The notes: generated by a model from the letters alone, not told the origin. A stretch of DNA of 64,000 nt from Bacillota bacterium (GCA_012520795.1 JAAYNP010000027.1:1-64000), one strand, 5' to 3'; positions 10,192-19,506 are shown, numbered from the stretch's first letter. Numbers and translations: made by a program.

Positions 10192-11169
10192 ATGGGAGAG
10201 CAGTTGTTGGTTGGTTTGGGGTTGACTTTGGTATTAACTCCGGCGTTAATTTTTGTTTCTGTCTTGCTTAAGCTTTATGAACACCCCAACGAGCGCCGCA
10301 TCAATTCAACCCCGGTGCCGACAGCTGGCGGATTAGGCTTATACGTGGCTTTTTTTATTGCTGCTTTTTGGTACAGGCACCCCAATTTGCCAGCTTATCT
10401 TACAGGTGCCACCATCACGGTCTTGACTGGGCTTTTTGATGATTACCGGGGCGGTTTGTCTGCCGGCAGGAAGTTTCTCGGCCAGATTGCTGCCGTGATT
10501 GCATTTTTGGCATTAAGCTCCAGTTCCAATTATCTGATTGCAGCCGTCTTCATGGTCAGTGTGATCAACATTACCAACTTTATCGACGGTTTGGACGGGC
10601 AGGCCACTGGCATTATTCTGATTGCAGCGGTTGCTTTGTTTATCTGGACTTATACCTTTGGGTACAGCGATATTGCCGGGCTGCTGATGATTCTGACAGG
10701 CGCCTGCCTCGGATTTCTTGCGTTCAATTTCCATCCGGCCAAAATCTTTCTTGGCGATACCGGCGCAATGTTTCTGGGATTTACCTTCGCAGCGTTGGCA
10801 CATGACAGCGTGTTAAGCGCGGACATGGCCTACAACCTGCCGCTTTTGGTCCTGATTCTTTCTGTCCCAACCTTGGACACCTTCTGTGCAATTGTGCGGC
10901 GGGTGCAAAAAGGGGTCCCGGTTTACCAGGCCGACCGCCAGCATTTCCATCACTGCCTGCTGGAGCTGGGGCTAGGTCAGCGTCAGGTGGCTTTGATTGC
11001 ATATCTAATGACTCTGACCACTTCCACACTTGCCCTGTTCTTAGTTAGATTTCGGAATTGGAATCTGTTGTTGGTCCTGCCGGTTGTGGCGCTGGTTTCC
11101 CTTTATGGGGCCAGGCGGATTGGCATGATTAACCACTTACCGGTAAAATCTGAGCGGAGGGTCTTGTAG
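10192..11169 (+). CDS. Undecaprenyl-phosphate sugar-1-phosphate transferase (TagO/WecA/MraY family)
   Basis: TPTAGGLGLY-like VPTAGGLGLY, GLFDDYRGG, NFIDGLDGQATG, FLGDTGAMFLGF, QHFHHCLL. Confidence 0.9.
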   Translation: MGEQLLVGLGLTLVLTPALIFVSVLLKLYEHPNERRINSTPVPTAGGLGLYVAFFIAAFWYRHPNLPAYLTGATITVLTGLFDDYRGGLSAGRKFLGQIAAVIAFLALSSSSNYLIAAVFMVSVINITNFIDGLDGQATGIILIAAVALFIWTYTFGYSDIAGLLMILTGACLGFLAFNFHPAKIFLGDTGAMFLGFTFAALAHDSVLSADMAYNLPLLVLILSVPTLDTFCAIVRRVQKGVPVYQADRQHFHHCLLELGLGQRQVALIAYLMTLTTSTLALFLVRFRNWNLLLVLPVVALVSLYGARRIGMINHLPVKSERRVL

Positions 11170-12281
11170 TGGCAAGGATCGGTATCGTTTTTGGGACCAG
11201 GCCGGAAGCAGTCAAGATGGCACCAGTGGTGCGGGAGTTTCAGAACAGCAGTTGGGAAACGAAGGTAATTGTAACTGGCCAGCATCGGGAGATGCTCGAT
11301 CAGGTGTTGGACATTTTCAGCATCGTGCCCGATTATGACCTGAATGTGATGCGGCCGGGGCAGTCCTTGGCGGATATGACAACTGCCGTTTTGCAGGGAA
11401 TAGATCAAATCTTACGGCAAACACCTGTTGACTATCTGTTGGTACACGGCGATACCACCTCGGCCGTGGCTGCGGCCTTGGCCGGGTTTTACCTGAGAAT
11501 CCCTGTCGGGCATGTTGAAGCGGGGCTGCGCACCGGTAATTTAGAACACCCCTTTCCCGAAGAGGCGAACCGGAAGCTGATCGATCAAGTGAGCAGTCTT
11601 TTTTTTGCGCCAACAAAAAATGCAGCCGAGAACCTGCGCAGAGAAGGTGTTTCTGAAGAGGAAATCTTTGTTACAGGCAATACTGTCGTCGACGCCCTGA
11701 AGACCATTGTCGACCCGGATTACCAGTTTAAGGAGCCCCTCCTGGGCCGCCTGGCCTTTCAGCGCCCGGTAGTGGTGGTTACCGCTCACCGGCGTGAAAA
11801 CTGGGGCCAGCCTTTTGCCAACATCTGTTCCGCTATCGCCAAGGCTGCAGCCAGTTTACCTGTGGATTTTGTTTTTGCAATGCATAAGAACCCCCAACTT
11901 CAGAAGGTGGCAAAGGCGCATCTTAGTGAATACCGCAATGTGCATCTGGTTGATGCCCTGCGTTACGATGATTTCATCAATTTAATGAGCCGCTGCCATT
12001 TTGTTGTTTCCGATTCAGGCGGCCTGCAGGAGGAAGCGGTGGCTTTGGGCAAACCGGGGCTGGTATTGAGGGAGTTTACCGAAAGGCCAGAGGGGATCGA
12101 TAATGGTTCTCTCCGGTTGGTGGGTACCGATCCGGGACGGATCGCCAGGGCTGTTGCCGCCCTGGTAACAGACAATGGGCTATACGAAAAGATGGCCGAA
12201 GGTGAAAACCCCTACGGCGACGGCCGGGCAGCCGTGCGGATCAAAGAGATCTTGATTGATTATGATCGACGCCGGAAATAG
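11169..12281 (+). CDS. wecB: UDP-N-acetylglucosamine 2-epimerase (non-hydrolysing)
   Basis: FGTRPEAVKMAPV, VTGQHREMLDQVL, VHGDTTSAVAAALAGFY, HVEAGLRTGN, VTAHRRENWG, SDSGGLQEEA. Confidence 0.95.
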   Translation: MARIGIVFGTRPEAVKMAPVVREFQNSSWETKVIVTGQHREMLDQVLDIFSIVPDYDLNVMRPGQSLADMTTAVLQGIDQILRQTPVDYLLVHGDTTSAVAAALAGFYLRIPVGHVEAGLRTGNLEHPFPEEANRKLIDQVSSLFFAPTKNAAENLRREGVSEEEIFVTGNTVVDALKTIVDPDYQFKEPLLGRLAFQRPVVVVTAHRRENWGQPFANICSAIAKAAASLPVDFVFAMHKNPQLQKVAKAHLSEYRNVHLVDALRYDDFINLMSRCHFVVSDSGGLQEEAVALGKPGLVLREFTERPEGIDNGSLRLVGTDPGRIARAVAALVTDNGLYEKMAEGENPYGDGRAAVRIKEILIDYDRRRK

Positions 12282-12313
12282 AAATAATTACCGGATTTTG
12301 TATATCTTGGCAG

Positions 12314-12355
12314 GTTCTGTGCATACTACCACTAGGTGGTGATAGTATGCAGAAC
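12314..12355 (+). promoter_or_regulatory. Hairpin covering the translation start region of the spoIIQ-like gene
   Basis: GTTCT/AGAAC + GCATACTA/TAGTATGC + CCAC/GTGG, 17 bp with small bulges; includes SD AGGTGG and ATG 12347; no T-run follows. Confidence 0.65.
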
Positions 12356-13159
12356 AAAAGTTTATTCGGCCGGGCCCGGCAAATACTTGCAGCTGCCGGA
12401 CGCTGGCTCGCAAATGCCCTGCGTTTTCGGAAAGGGAACCTTTTGGACAGGCTGCTGCGCACAGTAGTGCTGCTGGCTCTGATTACGCTGGCCAGTGGTT
12501 GGATTACCGCCACTTACCTAGTGCCGCGCTGGGTAACCCACTGGGCGGATCAGGCCCCGGCTGCCCAGGTTGTGGACTGCAGCCAGCTGAGTGTCATGGT
12601 CAAACGGGAGCTGGACTCACTGTTGGCAACCGAATATGCATGGCTGATTGATTTGCCTAAGGCACAGCAGGCATTGGGCACACAAATTGATCTGCCAATA
12701 GAGCAGATGCCTAATCCGGACGGGCTGCGGCCTAGCGATCAAGATAAGGCAGCTGTCGACGCAGTTGAGGCCTGGGCAGTGGCCTTTGACCAGATTCTCT
12801 GGCCGGTTAAGGGCGAGGTGGTCACCGGCTACGGATGGCACCGCCATCCTGTCTACCATGACTGGCGGTTTAACACCGGCCTGGAATTTGTGGCTGCCGG
12901 TGCTGAACAGATTCGCAGTGTGTTAACAGGGCGTGTTGAAGCGATTGCCCCGGTAGAAGACGGTTTTGAAGTTGTCGTCAATCACGGCGGCGGCTGGCAG
13001 ACTGTCTACAGCGGCATCCGTTCAGTTTCGGTCAAGATTGGAGACATTGTCGACCAAAACCAAATGCTGGCTCACGCCGGCGATGACGGGAAGATGTTTT
13101 TTGCTTTGCTCCATGAAGGCCAACCTGTAAATCCAATGCAGTTCATGTCGCTATATTGA
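12347..13159 (+). CDS. spoIIQ: SpoIIQ-like degenerate LytM/M23 protein
   Basis: Single N-terminal TM; VVTGYGWHRHPVYHDWRFNTGLEF and MFFALLHEGQPVNPMQF keep the M23 fold but lose the zinc ligands; directly upstream of spoIIID. Confidence 0.75.
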   Translation: MQNKSLFGRARQILAAAGRWLANALRFRKGNLLDRLLRTVVLLALITLASGWITATYLVPRWVTHWADQAPAAQVVDCSQLSVMVKRELDSLLATEYAWLIDLPKAQQALGTQIDLPIEQMPNPDGLRPSDQDKAAVDAVEAWAVAFDQILWPVKGEVVTGYGWHRHPVYHDWRFNTGLEFVAAGAEQIRSVLTGRVEAIAPVEDGFEVVVNHGGGWQTVYSGIRSVSVKIGDIVDQNQMLAHAGDDGKMFFALLHEGQPVNPMQFMSLY

Positions 13160-13222
13160 TTTATGAGCATATTCACTCCATCCTGGCATATAAATGTAAC
13201 AAAAATGCTAGGGGGAGCGAAT

Positions 13223-13483
13223 ATGAGAGACTATATCCGCAAACGGGTGGTGGATGTCAGTTTATATATAATCAAGACGAATGCCACTGTGCGCCAGGCT
13301 GCGTCAGTATTTGGTGTCAGCAAGAGCACTATCCACAAGGATGTAACCGAACGGCTGCCGCGGATCAACCAGGAATTGGCAGTACAGGTCAAGCAGGTTC
13401 TGGAGCAGAACAAAGCGGAACGGCATATTCGCGGCGGAGAGGCTACGAAGCGGAAGTATATTCGGGCCCGCAAAGTATCTTGA
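13223..13483 (+). CDS. spoIIID: Sporulation transcriptional regulator SpoIIID
   Basis: MRDYIRKRVVDVSLYIIKTNATVRQAASVFGVSKSTIHKDVTERLP; upstream of mbl as in Bacillus. Confidence 0.95.
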   Translation: MRDYIRKRVVDVSLYIIKTNATVRQAASVFGVSKSTIHKDVTERLPRINQELAVQVKQVLEQNKAERHIRGGEATKRKYIRARKVS

Positions 13484-13557
13484 AGAATTATAAAGGAATT
13501 GCCCCGGTTTTGTCGAATTTTTTGGCAAGAATTGGCATGCGAAAGGGGCACTTCTTT

Positions 13558-14571
13558 ATGTTTGGAACAGATATCGGCCTTGATCTGGGCACAGTGAATA
13601 TTATAGTGTACATGAAAGGGAGAGGTATCGTCCTCCAGGAACCATCAGTTGTGGCAATGGATTTGACCAGCAAGAAAGTCTGTGCGATTGGCGACGAAGC
13701 CCATCGGATGATTGGCCGTACACCAGGGCACCTGAAAGCTATCCGGCCCCTGAGCGAAGGTGTCATTGCCAATTATGAGATGACTGAGTGCATCATCAAA
13801 TATTTTATCCACAAGGCGATTGGGCGGCGGCAGCTGTTCAAGCCGCGGGTTGTTGTCTGTGTGCCTTCCGGGATTACCGAGGTGGAGAAGCGGGCAGTTC
13901 TGGAGGCTACCCTCAAAACTGCCGCCAAAGAAGTATACTTGATTTCCGAACCGATGGCGGCGGCCATCGGCTGCGGGCTCGATATTTCACAGCCCTACGC
14001 GAACATGGTTATTGATATTGGCGGCGGAACCACAGACATTGCCGTGATTTCCCTCAAAGGCGAAGTGGTCAGCCAATCGCTCCGTGTCGGCGGCCTGCAT
14101 TTTGAGGAAGCAATTGCCCGTCATGTGAAGCGGACCCACAATCTGGTCATTGGAGAGCGGACAGCGGAAGAAATCAAGATCACAATCGGGACGGCATACC
14201 CTGAAGAAGACAAGTATATGGAAGTCCGGGGCAGGGACCAGGTAAGCGGGCTGCCGTGCAATGTCATGCTTGGTTCCCGGGATGTTTTTGAGGCTCTGCA
14301 GGAACCCATCTCCAACATTATTGATGCCATCAAGGCTGTTTTGGAAGTAACCCCTCCGGAGCTGGCCGCCGATATTGTGGACAAGGGAGGCGTCCTCACA
14401 GGAGGCGGGGCCCTGCTAGACGGCTTGGACCGTCTGATCAGCAAAGAAACAAATATTCCTGTCCATATTGCCCGCGAACCTTTGACTTGTGTAGCCAAGG
14501 GGTGCGGGAATGTGCTGGAAATGCTTGACAAGATGAGCGGGGTGTTGATATCTTCCCATGCCCATGCATAA
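13558..14571 (+). CDS. mbl: MreB-family cell shape protein (Mbl-like)
   Basis: DIGLDLGTVNIIVYMKGRGIVLQEPSVVA, IDIGGGTTDIAVISL, GVLTGGGALL; the track ORF from 13156 reads through spoIIID in another frame. Confidence 0.93.
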   Translation: MFGTDIGLDLGTVNIIVYMKGRGIVLQEPSVVAMDLTSKKVCAIGDEAHRMIGRTPGHLKAIRPLSEGVIANYEMTECIIKYFIHKAIGRRQLFKPRVVVCVPSGITEVEKRAVLEATLKTAAKEVYLISEPMAAAIGCGLDISQPYANMVIDIGGGTTDIAVISLKGEVVSQSLRVGGLHFEEAIARHVKRTHNLVIGERTAEEIKITIGTAYPEEDKYMEVRGRDQVSGLPCNVMLGSRDVFEALQEPISNIIDAIKAVLEVTPPELAADIVDKGGVLTGGGALLDGLDRLISKETNIPVHIAREPLTCVAKGCGNVLEMLDKMSGVLISSHAHA

Positions 14572-14591
14572 GGCCGCAAGGCCTTTTTTTT
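14570..14591 (+). terminator. Terminator after mbl
   Basis: AAGGCC-GCAA-GGCCTT followed by T-run. Confidence 0.85.
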
Positions 14592-14709
14592 GTGCCTGTT
14601 TTCCCTGGATGCCCACGAGGTATTGCCCCATGAGGCATTAAAGTTTGGCCAAGCCTTTACCGATAATTAAATCAAGAGTAACCAGATCAAAGGCGAAGGA
14701 GGTGGTAGG

Positions 14710-15453
14710 TTGCTGCGGGGGATCTACACAGCTGCATCAGGGATGCTGGCTCAAGCAATGCGATCCGATGTTCTGGCAAATAATCTTGCAAATGTCGACA
14801 CTCCGGGTTATCGCCGCCAGGCAACTCAAATAGAAGCCTTCCCCACCCAGTTTTTGATGCGGGAGGAAAAAAGGCGATATACGCCGATTGGCACGTTAGG
14901 TACAGGATCGCTGGTCACCGGTGTCCGCAATTCGTTCCTTCCGGGAAGGATTCAAACCACCAGCAACCCATTGGATGTAGCCTTGGCCGGGCATGGATTC
15001 TTCGTGATCGATACTCCGGGCCAACGCAGCTACACTCGTGACGGCAGCTTTACAATCAATGTTGGAGGCTGGCTGGTGACACAGGACGGGTTCCGGGTAC
15101 TGGGTGAAAACGGGCCCATCTATATCGGTGACAGCAAGGAGATTGTGATTGACTCGGAAGGTGTAGTCACAGTCGATGGCCAGGTGCGGGACAGGTTATT
15201 GGTGGTTGAGTTCTTGGATCGCACCGGATTGGCCAACCAGGGCGGCAACCGGTTCATTGCGACTGCAGCTGCAGGGCTGCCTATTCGGTATCGCAGCACA
15301 GTGATCCAAGGGAGCTTGGAAATGGCCAATGTGAATACTGTGCGGGAGATGGTCAACCTTATCGAGGTGCAGCGGGCTTACGAGTCCAATCAAAGAGTGA
15401 TTCAAGCCTTTGATGATACTCTTGGCAAGCTGATCAATGTGATTGGTACTTAA
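14710..15453 (+). CDS. Flagellar basal-body rod protein (FlhO/FlgF-type)
   Basis: GIYTAASGMLAQAMRSDVLANNLANVDTPGYRR; C-terminal YESNQRVIQAFDDTLGKLINVIGT; TTG start with SD ggaggtgg. Confidence 0.88.
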   Translation: MLRGIYTAASGMLAQAMRSDVLANNLANVDTPGYRRQATQIEAFPTQFLMREEKRRYTPIGTLGTGSLVTGVRNSFLPGRIQTTSNPLDVALAGHGFFVIDTPGQRSYTRDGSFTINVGGWLVTQDGFRVLGENGPIYIGDSKEIVIDSEGVVTVDGQVRDRLLVVEFLDRTGLANQGGNRFIATAAAGLPIRYRSTVIQGSLEMANVNTVREMVNLIEVQRAYESNQRVIQAFDDTLGKLINVIGT

Positions 15454-15571
15454 ACATTCGTGAACAATAAAAAAAACTAAACGGGGAATGGTAGGCTGGA
15501 CTGGTTTACAGAGGCCGACAACTGTTGAACGATGGAGACGGTTTTCCCCGTATTACAGGAGGAATGCTGTT

Positions 15572-16363
15572 ATGATGCGCGCGTTGTGGACTGCTGCTTC
15601 AGGCATGAACGGCCAGCAGTACAAGATCGACACTACCGCAAACAACCTGGCCAATGTAAACACAACGGGTTTTAAGAAAAGCCGGGTCGATTTCCAAGAC
15701 CTGCTGTATCAAACTGTACGGTATGCCGGCACTCCGGTAACCGCCGGTGCTCAGATTCCTACCGGCATTCAGATTGGCCACGGAGTACGGCCGGTAGCGA
15801 CTCAAAAACTGTTTACTCAAGGAACGTTTCAACAAACAGACAATCCTTTGGATCTGGTCATTGAAGGTGACGGGTTCTTCCAGGTACTGCTGCCGGACGG
15901 CAGTATCAGGTATACCAGGGATGGAGCGTTCAAACGCGACAGCGACGGGCGTATGGTCACCAGTGACGGGTTTCCACTGGAACCGCAAATCAGGATTGAT
16001 AATGACGCTCTCAGCGTCAACATCGGTTCTGACGGTACAGTGTCAATCCAACTGCCTGGTGACGATGAACCCAGAACCCTTTCTGACAAAATTGAATTAG
16101 CACGGTTTGTCAATCCTGCAGGGCTTAAGAGCGATGGACGCAACCTCTATTCAGCTACTGCGGCCAGCGGCCCTCCAATTATTGGGGAGCCCGGATTGGA
16201 CGGCTTTGGAAACTTGGCTCAAGGTTATCTGGAAATGAGCAACGTGCAAGTGGTGGAAGAAATGGTGAGCATGATTGTGGCCCAGAGAGCTTATGAGACA
16301 AATTCCAAGGCTATTCAGGCTGCGGATGAAATGCTGCAGACCGCCAACAACCTGCGCCGATAG
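15572..16363 (+). CDS. flgG: Flagellar basal-body rod protein FlgG (FlhP-like)
   Basis: [48 protein letters not shown]-terminal [25 protein letters not shown]. Confidence 0.92.
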   Translation: MMRALWTAASGMNGQQYKIDTTANNLANVNTTGFKKSRVDFQDLLYQTVRYAGTPVTAGAQIPTGIQIGHGVRPVATQKLFTQGTFQQTDNPLDLVIEGDGFFQVLLPDGSIRYTRDGAFKRDSDGRMVTSDGFPLEPQIRIDNDALSVNIGSDGTVSIQLPGDDEPRTLSDKIELARFVNPAGLKSDGRNLYSATAASGPPIIGEPGLDGFGNLAQGYLEMSNVQVVEEMVSMIVAQRAYETNSKAIQAADEMLQTANNLRR

Positions 16364-17245
16364 GTGATGGCAATGGTAGGAAGACTGCGGCGTAGCATCG
16401 TTTGCGTTCTCCTCTTGACAGCGGCGGGATTTTATCTTGGAGCAGGCGTAATTGGCGCAAGCAATCTGGGAACCGACAGTGAAGCCGGCGCCTTGGAGTC
16501 TGCCAAGCCAACAATTAAACTGCTGGAGAATGCCGAAGTGGCAGGGCCGGACATATTTTTAGAGGAGATCGCTGAGTTAGACAGTGACCAGACCAAAGAA
16601 CAACTTGGCCGGCTTTACGTTGGTGCGGCGCCTTTGCCAGGCTCCTCATGGCGCCTGGCCCTGGGGCATATTGAAGTAAGGTTCCGCCGGGCCGGGCTCG
16701 ACCCCCGGGATTTCCAGTTTACCGGGGCCAGGGAAGTCTGGGTTACGACCAAAGTCCCGGTGCAGCCGGCACCAGCCCAGGGCGGTTTGATTTCCCCCGG
16801 TAAAGCTCAGGCGGATACAGCTCCTGCGCCCTATGGCAATTCCAAGGACCTGATATACCAGGTTGTGGTGCCGGTAAGAGATATTGCCCGCCATGAAGTG
16901 ATTGGTTTGGAGGACTTAAGCATTCAGGAGCGGACAGGGCGGACTGTTCCCAACAACCTGGCCTCCATCGATGATCTGGTTGGCAAACGGGCAACTCGCC
17001 TGCTGGTGGCAGGAACGGTCCTGACAACTTCTGCAGCTGAACCGGTACCTGTGGTCGAGTCGGGAGATCTTGTGACCATGATTGTTATCAGCGGCCCCGT
17101 AACTGTTACAGCCACAGGCAAAGTACTGCAGAGGGGTTTCTTGGGGGACATTGTGGCGGTGGAAAACGTGAATACCCGTGTAAAAGTGTACGGTGAAGTA
17201 CTTAGTTCTGAATTAGTGAAAATTGAGATTGGAGGCCTGAGATAA
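16364..17245 (+). CDS. flgA: Flagellar P-ring assembly protein FlgA (SAF domain)
   Basis: VPVRDIARHEVIGLEDLSIQERTG and GDLVTMIVISGPVTVTATGKVLQRGFLGDIVAVENVNTRVKVYGEV; upstream of flgH and flgI. Confidence 0.88.
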   Translation: MMAMVGRLRRSIVCVLLLTAAGFYLGAGVIGASNLGTDSEAGALESAKPTIKLLENAEVAGPDIFLEEIAELDSDQTKEQLGRLYVGAAPLPGSSWRLALGHIEVRFRRAGLDPRDFQFTGAREVWVTTKVPVQPAPAQGGLISPGKAQADTAPAPYGNSKDLIYQVVVPVRDIARHEVIGLEDLSIQERTGRTVPNNLASIDDLVGKRATRLLVAGTVLTTSAAEPVPVVESGDLVTMIVISGPVTVTATGKVLQRGFLGDIVAVENVNTRVKVYGEVLSSELVKIEIGGLR

Positions 17246-17246
17246 G

Positions 17247-17837
17247 ATGCGAGGATTACGCAAGGTTGCTCCAATTATGGTTATAATCTGGATCGTGCTG
17301 GCATTGGCCGCCGGCGCTGCTGCCAGTTCTCTGTTTGCCCCAAGTTCAGGGTCCCTGTTCTCTGACTACAAGGCAAGGCAGGTCGGGGATTTGGTGACAG
17401 TGCTCATCATTGAACAGGCCAGAGCCACTCAATCAGCAGATACAGCATCCGCTAATGACAACGTCCTAAATCTGGGCCCAGGCGGAGGAGCTTTGGCGGA
17501 TTTGATCCCGCTTTTGCGGTTCAGCCACAGCAGCCAGTTGGACGGCAGCGGCACAGTTTCCCGCGGCGGAAGCATGACTGCCAAAATAACCACCAAAGTA
17601 GTGGAGCTCTATGACAACGGGACCATGAAAATTGAGGGAGGACAGAAAATCAAGGTTAATGGAGAGGAACAGGAAATTGTGATTTCCGGGATCATCCGCA
17701 CCCGCGATATTGGCCCCGACAATACCATCTTGTCATCGCTGGTGGCCGATGCGGAGATTCAATTCACCGGTTCGGGCATAGTTGCGGACAAGCAAGAACG
17801 CGGCCTTATAACACGCTTCTTCGACTGGCTCTTTTAA
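17247..17837 (+). CDS. flgH: Flagellar L-ring protein FlgH
   Basis: SLFSDYKARQVGDLVTVLIIEQARATQSADTA, GNMKIEGGQK-like GTMKIEGGQKIKVNGEEQEIVISGIIRTRDI, GLITRFFDWLF. Confidence 0.92.
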   Translation: MRGLRKVAPIMVIIWIVLALAAGAAASSLFAPSSGSLFSDYKARQVGDLVTVLIIEQARATQSADTASANDNVLNLGPGGGALADLIPLLRFSHSSQLDGSGTVSRGGSMTAKITTKVVELYDNGTMKIEGGQKIKVNGEEQEIVISGIIRTRDIGPDNTILSSLVADAEIQFTGSGIVADKQERGLITRFFDWLF

Positions 17838-17870
17838 GCGGACGGCCGGTTAGGAAATGGGGGATGGTTC

Positions 17871-18986
17871 ATGAGAGGTAAGTGCTGGAAGGTTCCAGTA
17901 ATAATCATCGTGCTGGTTTTGCTGCTGGCGGTAGGCACGGCAGTGGCAAATGAAGCTCCATTAGTGCGGGTCAAGGACATAGCCCGGGTGCAAGGAGTCC
18001 GTGACAATCAGCTTTACGGCTTAGGCTTGGTTGTGGGGCTCAACGGTACCGGTGACGGTACTGGATCGATGGCCAATCTCCAGATGGTTGCCAACATGCT
18101 GGAGAAGTTTGACATCACCGTATCCGCTGATGATCTCAGGGTGAAGAACGTGGCGGCGGTAATGGTTACTGCCACAATTCCAGCGTCGGTGCGCAACGGG
18201 GACCAGATTGATGTGGTTGTATCATCCATCGGCGATGCCCGCAGCCTACAAGGCGGCTATTTGCTCCAAACTCCACTGCAGGCTGCCAATGGGCAGGTAT
18301 ATGCGGTCGCTCAAGGCCAGCTGTCTATTGGTGGGCTGGCCTCCAAGGGAGGGAGCAGAAGCCAAAACCATCCCACAGTGGCCATGGTTCCCAATGGTGC
18401 CATTGTGGAACAGGAAATCCCCTACAGCTACAGCGTCGGGGGCGAACTTGAACTGGTTTTGGTGGAGCCCGATTTCAGCACGGCTGCCCGCCTGGTGGAG
18501 ACCATCAATCAGGAATTTGTCCAAAAACCTGCCTGGGCCCGGGATCAGTCGACTGTTGTAGTAAAGGTTCCCGATGAATATGCCGATAATATTGTTGAGA
18601 TGATCGCACGCTTGGAGGAACTGCCGATCCGTCCTGATACAAAGGCTCGGGTAGTGATCAACGAGCGGACGGGAACAGTGGTCATGGGTGCCGATGTGCG
18701 GATTGCCACTGTGGCTGTATCCCACAACAACTTGAATGTCAAGGTTGATAGTTATTGGCAGTTCAACCAACCATTGGATTTCCTTGGTGATCCGTCATTT
18801 GGCATGGATTATACCGCCGGTTCGAATACTTCAGAGGGTAGCGTGGTGCTCATATCCGGCGGCAGCAATGTGGAGGATTTGATCAATGCCCTCAATGCCG
18901 TTGGTGTCAGCCCGCAGGACATCATTTCGATCCTGCAGGCGATCAAAGCAGCCGGGGCGCTCTACGGCGATTTAATCATCATGTAG
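17871..18986 (+). CDS. flgI: Flagellar P-ring protein FlgI
   Basis: VRVKDIARVQGVRDNQLYGLGLVVGLNGTGDG, ARVVINERTGTVVMGADVRIATVAVSHNNLNV. Confidence 0.95.
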   Translation: MRGKCWKVPVIIIVLVLLLAVGTAVANEAPLVRVKDIARVQGVRDNQLYGLGLVVGLNGTGDGTGSMANLQMVANMLEKFDITVSADDLRVKNVAAVMVTATIPASVRNGDQIDVVVSSIGDARSLQGGYLLQTPLQAANGQVYAVAQGQLSIGGLASKGGSRSQNHPTVAMVPNGAIVEQEIPYSYSVGGELELVLVEPDFSTAARLVETINQEFVQKPAWARDQSTVVVKVPDEYADNIVEMIARLEELPIRPDTKARVVINERTGTVVMGADVRIATVAVSHNNLNVKVDSYWQFNQPLDFLGDPSFGMDYTAGSNTSEGSVVLISGGSNVEDLINALNAVGVSPQDIISILQAIKAAGALYGDLIIM

Positions 18987-19304
18987 TTGGGAGAGTTTAC
19001 AGAGATGAAGATAGCTTGGGATCCAGGCCAATTGATTACAGAAAAGGCAGAGCAGTTATCCGTTTCCCAGAAAGCTTTGAGAGATGCCGCAGTACAGTTT
19101 GAGTCCCTGTTCATCCAGCAGATGCTGAAGGTGATGCGGGATACTGTGCAGGAATCGGATTTATTCGGCAAACGCAATGCCGAAAAGCTATTCCAATCAA
19201 TGCATGATGAACAGCTGGCGATTGAAATGGCCCATGCAGGGGGCATTGGGTTAAGTGACATGATTTATCGGCAGTTGGTGATGTATGTGCCGGCCGATGA
19301 CTAA
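18987..19304 (+). CDS. flgJ: Rod-binding protein FlgJ (N-terminal domain only)
   Basis: RDAAVQFESLFIQQMLKVMRDTV...FLFGKRNAEKLFQSMHDEQLA-type; no muramidase domain. Confidence 0.82.
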   Translation: MGEFTEMKIAWDPGQLITEKAEQLSVSQKALRDAAVQFESLFIQQMLKVMRDTVQESDLFGKRNAEKLFQSMHDEQLAIEMAHAGGIGLSDMIYRQLVMYVPADD

Positions 19305-19335
19305 AATGACACAGTTATAAATCCAGCTTGGTGGA

Positions 19336-19396
19336 AAGCTCCTCATATTGTTGAACACGGCACGGAGGCCGCGTCCCATGTGAGGAGCCTTTTATG
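19336..19396 (+). terminator. Terminator after flgJ
   Basis: GCTCCTCA/TGAGGAGC stem then TTTTATGTTT. Confidence 0.6.
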
Positions 19397-19473
19397 TTTC
19401 TATACTTCTCGGTATGCGGATGCAGTCTACCGTCTTGAGTACGGCGTACTGATCCTGGAAAAATTGGCTTCGT

Positions 19474-19506
19474 AAACCGCTTATTCCCAAGCGGTTTTCT
19501 TTTTTT
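19474..19506 (+). terminator. Second terminator downstream of flgJ
   Basis: AAACCGCTT/AAGCGGTTT stem then TCTTTTTTT. Confidence 0.8.

Noticed and set aside
12321-12347. Sigma-F-like promoter (GCATA ... GGTGATAGTA) for spoIIQ
   Set aside because: Spacing is only about 12 nt and the -10 would overlap the start codon; the bases are better explained by the hairpin and SD.
13156-13557. 134-codon N-terminal extension of the Mbl ORF
   Set aside because: It reads through spoIIID in another frame; MreB/Mbl homology begins at MFGTDIGLD (13558), so it is a chance open frame.
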